64,000 nucleotides of DNA from Serratia ficaria. Lineage in GTDB: Bacteria; Pseudomonadota; Gammaproteobacteria; Enterobacterales; Enterobacteriaceae. Position 1 is the stretch's first letter. Each line of letters begins with the position of its first letter. Both the position numbers and the translations under genes were made by a program. The stretch is from the NCBI RefSeq assembly GCF_900187015.1, contig NZ_LT906479.1, positions 2,790,001 to 2,854,000 on the forward strand. Direction: 5' to 3'. Positions 36,160 to 46,121 of this stretch are shown piece after piece. The notes beneath the pieces were generated by a model. That model was given only the letters and a program-made list of their open reading frames with translations, searched no databases and had not been told where the DNA came from.

Positions 36160-37329
36160 TCACACCTTCAGTTTCACGTAGTCCATCAGGCGCGAGAACA
36201 TCCCGCCCTGTTTCACCGGCTGCAACACCACCAGCGGCAAGGTTTTCAGCAGCTGTCCGTTATCGCTGATGCGGATCTCGCCCACCGTCTGCCCCTGGGT
36301 CAGCGGCGCGTCCAGCCGTTTGACGTTCAGTACGTACTGCGCCTTCAGCTTGTCCGCCTCGGCCTTCGGCAGGCTCAGGAACTGATCCTGCGCGCTGCCC
36401 ACCTGCACCTGGTGGCGATCGCCATACCACACCGGCTCTTGCCCCAGGCTCTGCCCGGCGCTGAACAGGTGCACGGTGGCGAAATCGCGCAGCCCCCAGG
36501 TCAGCAGCTTGCGCGCCTGTTCCTCACGGCCTTTGGGGCTTTTCCCGCCCATGACCACGGCGATCAGGCGCCGGTCGCCCTCGGTGGCGGAGGCGATGAT
36601 GTTAAAGCCGGCCGATGCGGTATGGCCGGTCTTCAGGCCGTCGACGTGCAGGGTTTTATCCCACAGCAGGCCGTTGCGATTCTGTTGGGTGATGCCGTTC
36701 CAGGTCAGCGATTTCTCGCTGTACATGTGATATTCGGCCGGTTCGCTCATGATGATGGCGCGAGAAATCACCGCCAGATCGCCGGCGGTGGTGAACTGCC
36801 CTGGCGCATCGAGGCCGTGCACGGTTTCAAAATGGGTATTCTGCAGGCCCAGCTGGGCGCTTTTCTCATTCATCAGCTTGACGAAGTTGGCCTGGCTGCC
36901 GGCCACGTAATCCGCCATCGCCACGCAGGCGTCGTTGCCGGAGTCGATGATGATGCCGCGGCTGAGGTCGCGCACCCTGACCCTGTCACCAGGCTTCAGG
37001 AACATCAACGAAGACCCTTTGAATACCGGGTTGCCCTGCGCCCAGGCGTCTTTCCCCACCGTCACCACGTCGTCCAGGCCGATTTTATGCTGGTCGAGCG
37101 CGTGATCGATCACCAGCCCGGTCATCAGCTTGGTCAGGCTGGCGGGGTTGCGCCGCTCGTCCGGGTTGCCGGCGGCCAGCACCTGCCCGGTGGTGTAATC
37201 CATCAATACATAGGAGGCGGCGTCTATCGCCGGGGGCGTACTCGCGGGAAAGTTGAACGGCGCATCCGCCGCCTGCGCCGCCAGCGGCAGCAACGCTGCG
37301 CCGATCGCGGCCAATACCGTACGTTTCAA
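36160..37329 (-). CDS. dacD: D-alanyl-D-alanine carboxypeptidase (DacD type)
   Basis: A periplasmic low-molecular-weight penicillin-binding protein that trims the terminal D-Ala of murein pentapeptides. A TTG start at 37329 is proposed. It has TGAGGAA upstream and gives a clean signal peptide (MKRTVLAAIGAALLPLAAQA), while no ATG exists in frame ahead of the mature part. The product has about 389 residues (E. coli DacD 388). Catalytic motifs are SLTK, SGN (IIDSGNDAC) and KTG (GLKTGHTASAG), and a C-terminal amphipathic membrane anchor (SRLMDYVKLKV) is present. Neighbours are unrelated. Confidence 0.93.
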   Translation of the reverse strand: MKRTVLAAIGAALLPLAAQAADAPFNFPASTPPAIDAASYVLMDYTTGQVLAAGNPDERRNPASLTKLMTGLVIDHALDQHKIGLDDVVTVGKDAWAQGNPVFKGSSLMFLKPGDRVRVRDLSRGIIIDSGNDACVAMADYVAGSQANFVKLMNEKSAQLGLQNTHFETVHGLDAPGQFTTAGDLAVISRAIIMSEPAEYHMYSEKSLTWNGITQQNRNGLLWDKTLHVDGLKTGHTASAGFNIIASATEGDRRLIAVVMGGKSPKGREEQARKLLTWGLRDFATVHLFSAGQSLGQEPVWYGDRHQVQVGSAQDQFLSLPKAEADKLKAQYVLNVKRLDAPLTQGQTVGEIRISDNGQLLKTLPLVVLQPVKQGGMFSRLMDYVKLKV

Positions 37330-37614
37330 GGGAGGTTCCTCAGGCCCTGCGGGCGAAATAAAATACCAATACAATCCGTGGCATAGCCTGCATCAATTCG
37401 GCGCTCGGCGGAATCATTACTCTTTTGCAGCGGATGTCATTATGCAACCATTTGTTTGCTGAAGGTCGCCGCGCGATAGATACGCTCTATCCCGTCATAA
37501 TCCTATTCTATTAGACGCCGCCCCCTGCAGGCTCCTAGACTTGTGACATAAACACCCATAAAGCTTAAAAAAACGTTTACTTTTTAGCTACAACACCGGC
37601 AAACAAAAACCACC

Positions 37615-39921
37615 ATGAAATTCAAACCCGCAATCAAACCCTATACCGGCCCGGCAGGCGGCTGGGGTTCGCTCGAAGCCACCACCCGCTTTGTCCTCGA
37701 CAGCAAGCAAACGCTGAAAAACCTGCGCAATCTGATGCGCGTCAACAAGGCGCGCGGCTTCGACTGCCCCGGCTGCGCCTGGGGCGACGATAACCACAGT
37801 ACCTTCAGCTTCTGTGAAAACGGCGCCAAAGCGGTCAGCTGGGAGGCCACCCGCAATGCGGTGGAGCCCGAATTCTTCGCCGCGCACAGCGTCGGCACCC
37901 TGCAGCAGCAAAGCGATTATTTCCTGGAATATCAGGGCCGCCTCACCCATCCCATGCGTTACAACGCCGAAACCGACCATTACGAGCCGATCGACTGGCC
38001 GGACGCGCTGGCGCTGATCGCCAAACATATCAAGGCGATGGATAACCCGAACCAGATCGAGCTGTACACCTCCGGCCGTGCCAGCAACGAAGCCTCTTAT
38101 CTGTATCAGCTGTTCGGCCGCATGCTCGGCACCAGCAACTTCCCCGACTGTTCCAACATGTGCCACGAGGCCAGCGGCGTCGGGCTGAAGCAAAGCATCG
38201 GCGTCGGCAAGGGCACCATCCGTATGGATGACTTCGAGAAAGCCGACGCCATCTTCGTCTTCGGCCAGAACCCCGGCACCAACCACCCGCGCATGCTGCA
38301 CAGCCTGAAAAACGCCGCCAAGCGCGGCGCGCGCATCGTCAGCTTCAATACCCTGCGCGAACGCGGGCTGGAACGCTTCGCCGATCCGCAGGATCCGCTG
38401 CAGATGCTGACGCCGAAATCCTCGCCGATCAGCTCGTCTTACTTCCAGCCGAACCTCGGCGGCGATATGGCGGCGGTGCGCGGCATCGTGAAGGCGCTGC
38501 AGGAAAGCCACCGCCAGCGCCTGGCGGCCGGCGAAGCGGGCCTGTTCGACCTGGCGTTTATCGAACGACACAGCGTCGGGGTGGAAGCTTATCTGGCGCG
38601 CGTCGACGCCACTTCGTGGGCGCAGATCACCGAACAATCGGGCTTGAGCGAAGCCCAGCTGCGGCAGGCGGCGGCCATTTACCAGGGGGCGGAGCGGGTG
38701 ATCTGCACCTGGGCGATGGGCGTAACCCAGCATAAGCACTCGGTGGCGACGGTGCGTGAAATCACCAACCTGCAGCTGCTGTTCGGTCAATTGGGCAAGC
38801 CGGGCGCCGGTCTGTGCCCGGTGCGCGGCCACAGCAACGTTCAGGGCAACCGCACCATGGGCATCGACGAGAAATCGCCCAAGGCGCTGCTAGACAGCCT
38901 GGAACGCCATTTTGGCTTCACCGCCAACCGGGCGCACGGGCATAACACCGTCGAGGCGCTGGAGGCGATGCTGCGCGGCGAGGTCAAAGTGCTGATCGCG
39001 CTGGGCGGCAATTTGGCCGCCGCCGCGCCGGATACCGAACGCACCGCCCGCGCCCTGCGCTGCTGCGACCTGACTGTGCATATCAGTACCAAGCTCAACC
39101 GCAGCCATCTGGTGACCGGCAAGGACGCGTTGATCCTGCCGACGCTGGGGCGTACCGAACAGGATCTGCAGGCCAGCGGCCCGCAGTACATCACGGTGGA
39201 GGATTCCTTCAGCATGGTGCACGCCTCGGAAGGCGTCGGCAGACCGCTGGCCGACACTCAACGCTCTGAAACGGCGATCGTCTGCGGCATCGCCGACGCG
39301 GTGCTGGGCAACCAGCCGCTCGACTGGCTGGCGCTGGCGGACGACTATTCGCTGATCCGCGATCATATCGCCGCCACCGTCGCCGGTTTTGCAGACTTCA
39401 ACCGCCGCTGTGACCAGCCGGGCGGATTTTATCTGGGCAACGCCGCCGCCGAACTGCGGTTCGCCACCCCCAGCGGCAAGGCAGAGTTCAGCGCGGCGGA
39501 GCTGCCGGTCAGTCTGTTCCCGCAGTTGAACGGCCAGAAGGCGCCTTTCACGCTGCAAACCCTGCGCTCGCACGATCAGTACAACACCACCATTTACGGG
39601 CTGGACGACCGCTATCGCGGCGTGTACGGCCAGCGCGAGGTGCTGTTCATTCATCCGGAAGATCTGGCGGCGCTGGGCATGCGGGACGGGGAACGGGTGG
39701 AAATTGAAACCCTGTGGAACGACGGCGTGGTGCGCAAGGTGAGCGGCTTTAAGCTGGTGAGCTACGATATCCCGCGCGGCAATCTGGCGGCCTACTACCC
39801 GGAAACCAATCCGCTGGTGCCGCTGGCCAGCTTTGGCGACGGCACCGGCACCCCGACCTCCAAGTCGATCCCGGTGGCGGTTCGCCGCTGCGCGGCGCCG
39901 CCTTCGCTGCGCATCGCCTGA
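37615..39921 (+). CDS. ydeP: FdhF/YdeP-family molybdopterin oxidoreductase
   Basis: A 768-residue single-chain bis-MGD oxidoreductase resembling formate dehydrogenase H but lacking selenocysteine. It has N-terminal Cys51, Cys54 (GFDCPGCAW) and Cys67, with Cys179 and Cys183 in PDCSNMCHEASGVG. Molybdopterin-binding segments include QNPGTNHPRM, GHSNVQGNRT and RSHDQYNTTIYGLDDRYRGV. E. coli YdeP (759) is part of the EvgA acid-resistance regulon, and its substrate is unknown. It is monocistronic, convergent with a LysR gene and preceded by a 240-bp AT-rich region. No ribosome-binding site is clear at the ATG. Confidence 0.9.
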   Translation: MKFKPAIKPYTGPAGGWGSLEATTRFVLDSKQTLKNLRNLMRVNKARGFDCPGCAWGDDNHSTFSFCENGAKAVSWEATRNAVEPEFFAAHSVGTLQQQSDYFLEYQGRLTHPMRYNAETDHYEPIDWPDALALIAKHIKAMDNPNQIELYTSGRASNEASYLYQLFGRMLGTSNFPDCSNMCHEASGVGLKQSIGVGKGTIRMDDFEKADAIFVFGQNPGTNHPRMLHSLKNAAKRGARIVSFNTLRERGLERFADPQDPLQMLTPKSSPISSSYFQPNLGGDMAAVRGIVKALQESHRQRLAAGEAGLFDLAFIERHSVGVEAYLARVDATSWAQITEQSGLSEAQLRQAAAIYQGAERVICTWAMGVTQHKHSVATVREITNLQLLFGQLGKPGAGLCPVRGHSNVQGNRTMGIDEKSPKALLDSLERHFGFTANRAHGHNTVEALEAMLRGEVKVLIALGGNLAAAAPDTERTARALRCCDLTVHISTKLNRSHLVTGKDALILPTLGRTEQDLQASGPQYITVEDSFSMVHASEGVGRPLADTQRSETAIVCGIADAVLGNQPLDWLALADDYSLIRDHIAATVAGFADFNRRCDQPGGFYLGNAAAELRFATPSGKAEFSAAELPVSLFPQLNGQKAPFTLQTLRSHDQYNTTIYGLDDRYRGVYGQREVLFIHPEDLAALGMRDGERVEIETLWNDGVVRKVSGFKLVSYDIPRGNLAAYYPETNPLVPLASFGDGTGTPTSKSIPVAVRRCAAPPSLRIA

Positions 39922-39936
39922 CGGGCCGCGCCCGGT

Positions 39937-40791
39937 TCAGGCCGGGCGCGCCAATATTTCCAGCGCGGTTTGCAATTCGGTCGACAGCTGATGGCGCCGC
40001 CAGACGAAATACAAATCGCTGACCCCTTCCTCCCCCATTTCCATTACCTTGAGCGCAGGCGCCGGCAGGACCGTCGGCAGCAGCGAGCCGGGAATGCAGG
40101 CCACCCCGCAGCCGGCCTGCACGCAGGCCGCCATCGCGGCGTAAGACTCCATTTCCAGCGTCATGCGCGGTTTCAGCTTCCGCGAGGCCAGCCAGTGATC
40201 GATTTTCAGGCGGAATGAACACTCGCGGCTAAAGGTGTAAAATTCCAGCCCGGCCAGCGAGGCGGCGTCGAGCCGGGTGACATCGGCCGGCAGCAACAGC
40301 ACCAGCCGTTCATCAAACGCCTTGCTGCTGGCCAGCAGCGGGTGTTCGATCGGCCCGTCGGTGATCGCCAAATCCAGCTCGCTGTCGATCAGCATCCGTT
40401 CCAGCACCAGCGAATCGCGGCTCAGCACGTTGATCTGCAACTGCGGCTGCCGGCGGCGCAGCTGAGCGATGCGCGCCGGCAGGTGGCTGACCAGCGAAAA
40501 ATCGAGCGCGCCAAGATTGAGCAACCCCTGGTGTTGCTCGCCGGCGAACAGTTGGCGGCTGCGATCGGCCTGCTCGACGATATCGCGCGCCTGCTGGTAG
40601 AACAGTCGCCCCTTGGGGTTCACGTACAATCGGTTTTTGTCGCGGAAAAACAGCTCGCCGCCCAGCGACGCCTCCAGCTCCCGGATGCGCAAGGTGACGT
40701 TGGAGGGCACGCAGTGCAGCTCCCGCGCGGCGGCGGCGATGGTCTTATACTCTACCAAAGCGCAAAAAAATCTAAGCTGGCTCAGCTTCAT
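39937..40791 (-). CDS. LysR-family regulator, divergent from gloA-like gene
   Basis: A 284-residue LysR protein starting MKLSQLRFFCALVEYKTIAAAARELHCVPSNVTLRIRELEASLG. The start at 40791 follows the family pattern, and the longer frame adds 13 residues with no better signal. The effector domain begins at about 88. It is divergent from the glyoxalase gene over a 100-bp gap, so it probably controls that gene. It also converges on ydeP with 15 bp between stops. The effector is not identifiable. Confidence 0.9.
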   Translation of the reverse strand: MKLSQLRFFCALVEYKTIAAAARELHCVPSNVTLRIRELEASLGGELFFRDKNRLYVNPKGRLFYQQARDIVEQADRSRQLFAGEQHQGLLNLGALDFSLVSHLPARIAQLRRRQPQLQINVLSRDSLVLERMLIDSELDLAITDGPIEHPLLASSKAFDERLVLLLPADVTRLDAASLAGLEFYTFSRECSFRLKIDHWLASRKLKPRMTLEMESYAAMAACVQAGCGVACIPGSLLPTVLPAPALKVMEMGEEGVSDLYFVWRRHQLSTELQTALEILARPA

Positions 40792-40891
40792 CAAACATTC
40801 ACTTTTTGTTAGCGTTTTAATTAAAAACAATCACTTTAGATTAGCATTAATTTGACCTACAGTCTTACCGGCAACCTGAGGAGGAACCCCG

Positions 40892-41419
40892 ATGCCATTG
40901 AATGACCTATTGACGCTGCCGGGCGTCACCGCCCAACCAGAGGCGGTAACCGACGGCTACGTCTTCAATCACACCATGATCCGCGTGAAAGACCTGACCA
41001 AGGCGCTGGATTTCTATACCCGCGTGCTGGGCTTCACTCCGGTTTACCTGGAGGAGTTCAAGGAAGCCGCCTTCACCATCTGCTACCTGACCCGCAGCCC
41101 GCGCGAACAGATCCCGCAGGATGACGTGGCGCGCAAACGCTGGGCCTTGAGTCAGCCAGGCATCCTGGAGCTGACCTATAACCACGGCACCGAACAACAG
41201 GCCGATTTCAGCTATCACAACGGCAACGGCGAGCCGCGCGGCTTTGGCCACCTGTGCGTTACCGTGCCGGACGTGCGCGCCGCCTGCGAGCGTTTTGAAC
41301 GCCTTGGCGTGACCTTCCAGAAACGCCTGCATGAAGGCCGCATGAACTACGTGGCGTTTATCCGCGATCCGGACGACTACTGGATTGAGATCCTGCAGCC
41401 GACCCCGCTGCAGGACTGA
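40892..41419 (+). CDS. gloA: long-form glyoxalase I (lactoylglutathione lyase)
   Basis: Converts the glutathione-methylglyoxal hemithioacetal to S-lactoylglutathione. The 175-residue protein is the long form seen in eukaryotes and some pseudomonads, not the 135-residue E. coli GloA. The four metal ligands are at His27 (NHTMIRVKD), Glu93 (ILELTYNHG), His120 (GFGHLCV) and Glu166 (YWIEIL). The extra loop with SREQIPQDDVARKRWAL-type sequence marks the long, usually zinc-dependent class. GAGGAGGAA gives a very strong ribosome-binding site. A divergent LysR gene lies upstream and a terminator follows. Confidence 0.92.
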   Translation: MPLNDLLTLPGVTAQPEAVTDGYVFNHTMIRVKDLTKALDFYTRVLGFTPVYLEEFKEAAFTICYLTRSPREQIPQDDVARKRWALSQPGILELTYNHGTEQQADFSYHNGNGEPRGFGHLCVTVPDVRAACERFERLGVTFQKRLHEGRMNYVAFIRDPDDYWIEILQPTPLQD

Positions 41420-41434
41420 TCCGCCCGCCCCTCG

Positions 41435-41459
41435 CCCCGGTCATCAGCGCCGGGGTTTT
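41435..41459 (+). terminator. terminator of the glyoxalase gene
   Basis: CCCCGG/CCGGGG with a 9-nt loop, followed by TTTTA. Confidence 0.7.
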
Positions 41460-41604
41460 ACCGATGGTCTTTTGCTGGGCCGATATTGCGCAAAATCGCG
41501 CGCCAGCGCAGGAAAACCGTGACGTTAGGCTTGCCCGCAGCGGGTGATTCGCGTAAAACTGTCTGCCGCAAATCTTGCCACTCACAACCCATTCACTGGA
41601 CGAT

Positions 41605-43539
41605 ATGTTTCAAGATAACCCGCTGCTGGCGCAGCTTAAACAGCAACTTCACTCTCAGACCCCGCGCGTTGAAGGCGTAGTAAAAGGGACTGAGAAAGGC
41701 TTTGGCTTTCTTGAGGTCGACGGTCAAAAGAGCTATTTCATCCCACCGCCGTACATGAAGAAAGTCATGCACGGGGACCGCGTGGTCGCCACTCTGCATA
41801 CCGAGAAAGAACGCGAAATCGCCGAGCCGGAAACCCTGGTCGAGCCGTTCCTGTCGCGCTTTGTCGGCCGCGTGCAGAAGCGCGATGACCGCCTGTCCAT
41901 CGTGCCCGATCATCCGTTGCTGAAAGATGCGATTCAGTGCCGCCCGGTGCGTGAGCTGACCCACAACTTCCAGGCCGGCGACTGGGCGGTCGCCGAAATG
42001 CGCCGCCACCCGCTGAAAGGCGATCGCGGCTTCAACGCCGATCTGACCCACTTCATCACCGACGCCGAAGACCACTTCGCGCCCTGGTGGGTGACGCTGG
42101 CACGCCACAATCTGGAAAAAGAAGCGCCGGAAATGGTCGCCATCGGCGAACCTGACGCCGCGCTGGCGCGTGAAGATCTGACCGCGCTGGATTTTGTCAC
42201 CATCGACAGCGCCAGCACCGAAGACATGGACGATGCGCTGTTCGTGGTCGACAACGGCGACGGCTCGCTGCAGCTGACCATCGCCATCGCCGACCCGACC
42301 GCCTACGTTGAGCAGGGCAGCAAGCTGGACGATATCGCCCGCGTGCGCGCTTTCACCAACTATCTGCCGGGCTTCAACATCCCGATGCTGCCGCGCGATC
42401 TGTCCGACAACCTGTGCTCGCTGCGCCCGAATGAGCGCCGCCAGGTGCTGGCCTGCCGCGTGACCATCGGCGCCGACGGCGCGCTGGGCAACGATATCCA
42501 GTTCTTCGCCGCCGAAATCGAATCGAAAGCCAAGCTGGTTTATGACGACGTCTCCAACTGGCTGGAAGGCATCGCCGGCTGGCAGCCGCCAAGCGAATCG
42601 ATCGCGCAGCAGATCACCCTGCTGAAACGCGTGTGCGATGCGCGCAACGCCTGGCGCCATCAGCATGCGCTGGTGTTCAAGGATCGCCCCGACTACCGCT
42701 TCGTGCTGGGCGAAAAAGGCGACGTGCTGGACATCGTCACCGAGCAGCGCCGCAGCGCCAACCGCATCGTCGAAGAGTGCATGATCGCCGCCAACGTCTG
42801 CGCCGCCATCGTGCTGCGCGATCGCCTGGGCTTCGGCGTGTATAACGTGCACACCGGTTTCGATCCGGCGCTGGTCGAGCAGGCGGTCACCGTGCTGCAG
42901 GCCAACGGCGTGGAGGCCGACGCCGGGAAGCTGCTGACCCTCGACGGCTTCTGCGAGCTGCGCCGCCACCTGGATTCGCAGCCGACCCAGTTCCTCGACA
43001 GCCGCATCCGCCGCTTCCAGACCTTCGCGGAAATCAGCACCACGCCGGGGCCGCACTTCGGCCTGGGCCTGGAGGCGTATGCCACCTGGACTTCGCCGAT
43101 CCGCAAATACGGCGATATGGTCAACCACCGCCTGCTGAAAGCCATCATCGGCCAGCAGCCGGCGGAAAAACCGCAGGACGAGATTACGGTGCAGCTGGCG
43201 GAACGCCGTCGCCTGAACCGCATGGCGGAACGCGACGTCGGCGACTGGCTGTACGCCCGCTATCTGCAGGACAAGGCCGGCACCGATCGGCGCTTTAACG
43301 CGGAGATCATCGACGTGACCCGCGGCGGCCTGCGCGTGCGCCTGCTGGACAACGGCGCCGTCGCCTTCATCCCGGCTCCGTTCATCCACGCGGTGCGCGA
43401 CGAAATGCAGTGCAGCCAGGAAACCGGCACCGTGCTGATCAAGGGCGAAGTGGCCTACCGTCAAAGCGACGCTCTGCAGGTCACCATCGCCGAAGTGCGC
43501 ATGGAAACCCGCAGCGTGATTGCCCGCCCGGCGGTCTGA
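41605..43539 (+). CDS. rnb: exoribonuclease II
   Basis: A processive 3'-5' exonuclease that degrades single-stranded mRNA. The start [21 protein letters not shown] at 41605 matches E. coli and gives the same length (644), so ten upstream codons are rejected. It has two N-terminal cold-shock domains, the RNB catalytic domain with the metal-binding run [13 protein letters not shown], and a C-terminal S1 domain ([25 protein letters not shown]). A perfect terminator follows. In E. coli it neighbours gmr and yciT, and here an inserted metabolic island separates it from yciT. Confidence 0.98.
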   Translation: MFQDNPLLAQLKQQLHSQTPRVEGVVKGTEKGFGFLEVDGQKSYFIPPPYMKKVMHGDRVVATLHTEKEREIAEPETLVEPFLSRFVGRVQKRDDRLSIVPDHPLLKDAIQCRPVRELTHNFQAGDWAVAEMRRHPLKGDRGFNADLTHFITDAEDHFAPWWVTLARHNLEKEAPEMVAIGEPDAALAREDLTALDFVTIDSASTEDMDDALFVVDNGDGSLQLTIAIADPTAYVEQGSKLDDIARVRAFTNYLPGFNIPMLPRDLSDNLCSLRPNERRQVLACRVTIGADGALGNDIQFFAAEIESKAKLVYDDVSNWLEGIAGWQPPSESIAQQITLLKRVCDARNAWRHQHALVFKDRPDYRFVLGEKGDVLDIVTEQRRSANRIVEECMIAANVCAAIVLRDRLGFGVYNVHTGFDPALVEQAVTVLQANGVEADAGKLLTLDGFCELRRHLDSQPTQFLDSRIRRFQTFAEISTTPGPHFGLGLEAYATWTSPIRKYGDMVNHRLLKAIIGQQPAEKPQDEITVQLAERRRLNRMAERDVGDWLYARYLQDKAGTDRRFNAEIIDVTRGGLRVRLLDNGAVAFIPAPFIHAVRDEMQCSQETGTVLIKGEVAYRQSDALQVTIAEVRMETRSVIARPAV

Positions 43540-43569
43540 CGCCGAAACGGCGCCCCGCAGTCACCTTCG

Positions 43570-43601
43570 ACACCGGCGATGAAAATCGCCGGTGTTTTTT
43601 T
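43570..43601 (+). terminator. terminator of rnb
   Basis: ACACCGGCGAT/ATCGCCGGTGT, an 11-bp perfect stem with a GAAA tetraloop, followed by TTTTTT. Confidence 0.92.
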
Positions 43602-43615
43602 ATGCCCCTCTTCCG

Positions 43616-44929
43616 CTAACGCAGCTTATCGCCGCCGGTTTCCCGCAGCAGCGGCAGCGCCAGCAATGAGATCACCGTAGCCAGCATCAAATAACCGGCG
43701 GGCGCCAGCAGCGAGCCGCTCAGGGCGATCGACTGCGAGGCGATGTACTGGGCAAAACCGCCGAAGATCGCCACCCCCAGGCTATACACCAGCGCAAATC
43801 CCAAGGCGCGGATGCGCTGAGGGAACAGCTCTGAAATCATCAGCAGGGTCGGTACCGAGCCCAGCGTGGTCAGGCCGACCATCAGCGCGACCGCGCTCAG
43901 CAACACCGCCGGGTGCGGCACGGCGCTCAACAGCCAGAAAACCGGCAGCGCCAGCAGCAGGATGGCGATGCGCGCCCACAAGATCAGCGGCAACCGGCCG
44001 TAGCGGTCGCACCAGTGGCCCACCAGCAGGCTGCCGCCGAAGGTGACCACGCCCGCCAGCAGCATCGCGGCATAGCCGTACGACTGCGCCATACCGAGGT
44101 ATTTCACCGCATAGGTGCCGAGATAATACATCGAGATATAGGTTGCGACGGTCGCGCCGATGGTCAACATCACGCCGAGCCCGATCGCCCGCGCGTGCCG
44201 GCGCAAATGCGGCGCCGGCGTCTGCCGCTGCTTCTCCGCGGGCGGCCGATCGTTCTCCAGGCTGAGCCGCAGCCAGCAGCCAATCGGCGCCAGGGCCACG
44301 CCGATAAAGAACGGAATGCGCCAGCCCCAGTCGGCCATGGCTTCGGGATCGCCCGAGATGGCCGGCAGCGCCGCGCTCAACCCCAGCGCCGTCAGGCCGC
44401 CCACCACGCTGGCAATGCCCTGCGTCGCCAGCGTCCAGCTGGAATAAAAGCCGCGGCGGTTCGGCGGCGCCGACTCCACCAGCAATGACATCGAGGCGCC
44501 CACTTCGCCGCCCGCCGCCACGCCCTGGATCAGCCGCGCGGCGACCAGCGTAATCGTTCCCCAGTAGCCGGCGCTGGCGTAGGTCGGCGCGAAACCGATC
44601 ATCGCCGTGCCCAGGCTCATCAGCGAAATGGTCAACACCATCGCCGATTTCCGCCCGCAGCGATCGGCATAGGCGCCGATCAGCACGCCGCCGAGCGGCC
44701 GCATGATGAAGCTGACGCCAAAGGTGGCGAACGCCAGCAGCAGCGCCAGGTTCGGATCGCTGGAAGGCGGGAAGAACAGCACGCTGATATAAATAACGAA
44801 GAAGTTGTAAATGCCGAAATCAAAAAACTCCAGCGCATTGCCGAAGGACGCGGCGAAAATAACCCGTTTGCCGCTGACCTTCCGCCCCTTTATTATTTCC
44901 CGCTCGTTGGAAAGCGTAGTTTCACTCAT
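43616..44929 (-). CDS. MFS transporter, metabolite:H+ symporter type
   Basis: A 437-residue 12-helix carrier of the ShiA/KgtP/ProP group. Marks are FGNALEFFDFGIYNF in helix 1, the MFS loop motif GAYADRCGRKSAMVLT, ARLIQGVAAGGEVGASM in helix 4 and the second loop GHWCDRYGRLPLIL. Substrates in this group are carboxylates and osmolytes. The M20 amidohydrolase gene 28 bp upstream on the same strand suggests an acyl-amino acid or its acid product, which is an inference. Confidence 0.88.
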   Translation of the reverse strand: MSETTLSNEREIIKGRKVSGKRVIFAASFGNALEFFDFGIYNFFVIYISVLFFPPSSDPNLALLLAFATFGVSFIMRPLGGVLIGAYADRCGRKSAMVLTISLMSLGTAMIGFAPTYASAGYWGTITLVAARLIQGVAAGGEVGASMSLLVESAPPNRRGFYSSWTLATQGIASVVGGLTALGLSAALPAISGDPEAMADWGWRIPFFIGVALAPIGCWLRLSLENDRPPAEKQRQTPAPHLRRHARAIGLGVMLTIGATVATYISMYYLGTYAVKYLGMAQSYGYAAMLLAGVVTFGGSLLVGHWCDRYGRLPLILWARIAILLLALPVFWLLSAVPHPAVLLSAVALMVGLTTLGSVPTLLMISELFPQRIRALGFALVYSLGVAIFGGFAQYIASQSIALSGSLLAPAGYLMLATVISLLALPLLRETGGDKLR

Positions 44930-44957
44930 CTTATTTCCCTGGAATGATAATCTGGAG

Positions 44958-46121
44958 TTATTTTAAATAGGCTTCAGCCAATGCTCCCCAATAATGACTG
45001 CCGGCCGCCAGGCATTGATCGTTGAAATCGTAGCCCGGGTTATGCACCATGCAGCTGCCCTCGCCGTCTCCGTTGCCGATCAACAGATAGCAACCCTGCG
45101 GATTCACCTCGAGCATAAAGGTGAAATCTTCGCTGCCCATCAGCGGCCTGGCGCCGTAGTGCGCGCGGGCGGCGCCAAACTGCTGTTCCGCCACCCGATG
45201 GGCGAAGCGCGTCATCGCCTCGTCATTGATCAGCGCCGGCGCGCCGTTAACGTGCTCCACCCGGGCGCTGGCGCCGAAGCTTGCCGCCAGGGTCTCGATC
45301 AGCGCCGGAATGCGCGCCAGCAGCGCGGTGCGCCCTTCACGCCCCAACGAGCGCACGCTGAGCTTCATTTCCGCGCTGTCCGGTATCACATTGGCCGCTT
45401 CGCCGGCCTTGATGCTGCCGACGGTGATCACCGCGGCCGCCAGCGGATCCGTATTGCGCGATACGATGCTCTGCAGCGCCAGGGTAATGTGCGAGGCCAC
45501 CAGCACCGGATCGACGGCCAGGTGCGGCATGGCGCCGTGGCCGCCGCGCCCCTGCACGGTGACGACGAGTTGATCCGACGACGCCATGAAGGGGCCGTGC
45601 TGGAAGAAGAATTCGCCGACCGGTAGCCCCGGCATGTTGTGCATGGCGAAAATGGCGTCGCAGGGGAAGCGCTCGAACAACCCTTCCTGCACCATGCGCG
45701 CGCCGCCTTCCAGCGTCTCCTCCGCCGGTTGGAAAATCAGGTGCAACGTGCCGTTGAAATTGCGCGTCTGCGCCAGGTAACGCGCGGCGCCGAGCAGCAT
45801 GGTGGTGTGGCCGTCATGGCCGCAGCCGTGCATGCGGTTAGCCACGCTGCTGCTCCAGGCCTTGCCGTTGTTCTCCGCCATCGGCAGCGCGTCCATGTCG
45901 GCGCGCAGCCCGAGGCGCTTCGCGCCGTCGCCCACCCGCAGCGTGCCGACCACGCCGGTGCCCGCCAGACCGCGGTGCACCTCATAACCCCAGGAGTTCA
46001 GATAATCCGCCACCAGGTCGCTGGTGCGGAACTCTTCAAAGCCCAGCTCCGGGTGTTGATGAATATCGCGGCGGATCGCCGTCAGCTGCGATAAATACCC
46101 ATCGATAACTTTATCTATCAT
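44958..46121 (-). CDS. M20 family amidohydrolase (hippurate hydrolase-like)
   Basis: A 387-residue metalloenzyme of the M20D aminoacylase group that splits N-acyl amino acids. Metal ligands appear in order: Cys/His of MHGCGHDGHT, the Glu-Glu of FQPAEETLEGG, HNMPGLP, and the late His in MVHNPGYDFND. A dimerisation insert runs from about 180 to 290 (VTVQGRGGHGAMP). AAAGGAG precedes the ATG. It is the first gene of a two-gene operon with the MFS carrier. The natural substrate cannot be named. Confidence 0.9.
   Translation of the reverse strand: MIDKVIDGYLSQLTAIRRDIHQHPELGFEEFRTSDLVADYLNSWGYEVHRGLAGTGVVGTLRVGDGAKRLGLRADMDALPMAENNGKAWSSSVANRMHGCGHDGHTTMLLGAARYLAQTRNFNGTLHLIFQPAEETLEGGARMVQEGLFERFPCDAIFAMHNMPGLPVGEFFFQHGPFMASSDQLVVTVQGRGGHGAMPHLAVDPVLVASHITLALQSIVSRNTDPLAAAVITVGSIKAGEAANVIPDSAEMKLSVRSLGREGRTALLARIPALIETLAASFGASARVEHVNGAPALINDEAMTRFAHRVAEQQFGAARAHYGARPLMGSEDFTFMLEVNPQGCYLLIGNGDGEGSCMVHNPGYDFNDQCLAAGSHYWGALAEAYLK

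Noticed and set aside
41593..43464. 623-codon minus-strand frame opposite rnb
   Set aside because: Shadow of rnb, composition typical of antisense frames in high-GC genes.
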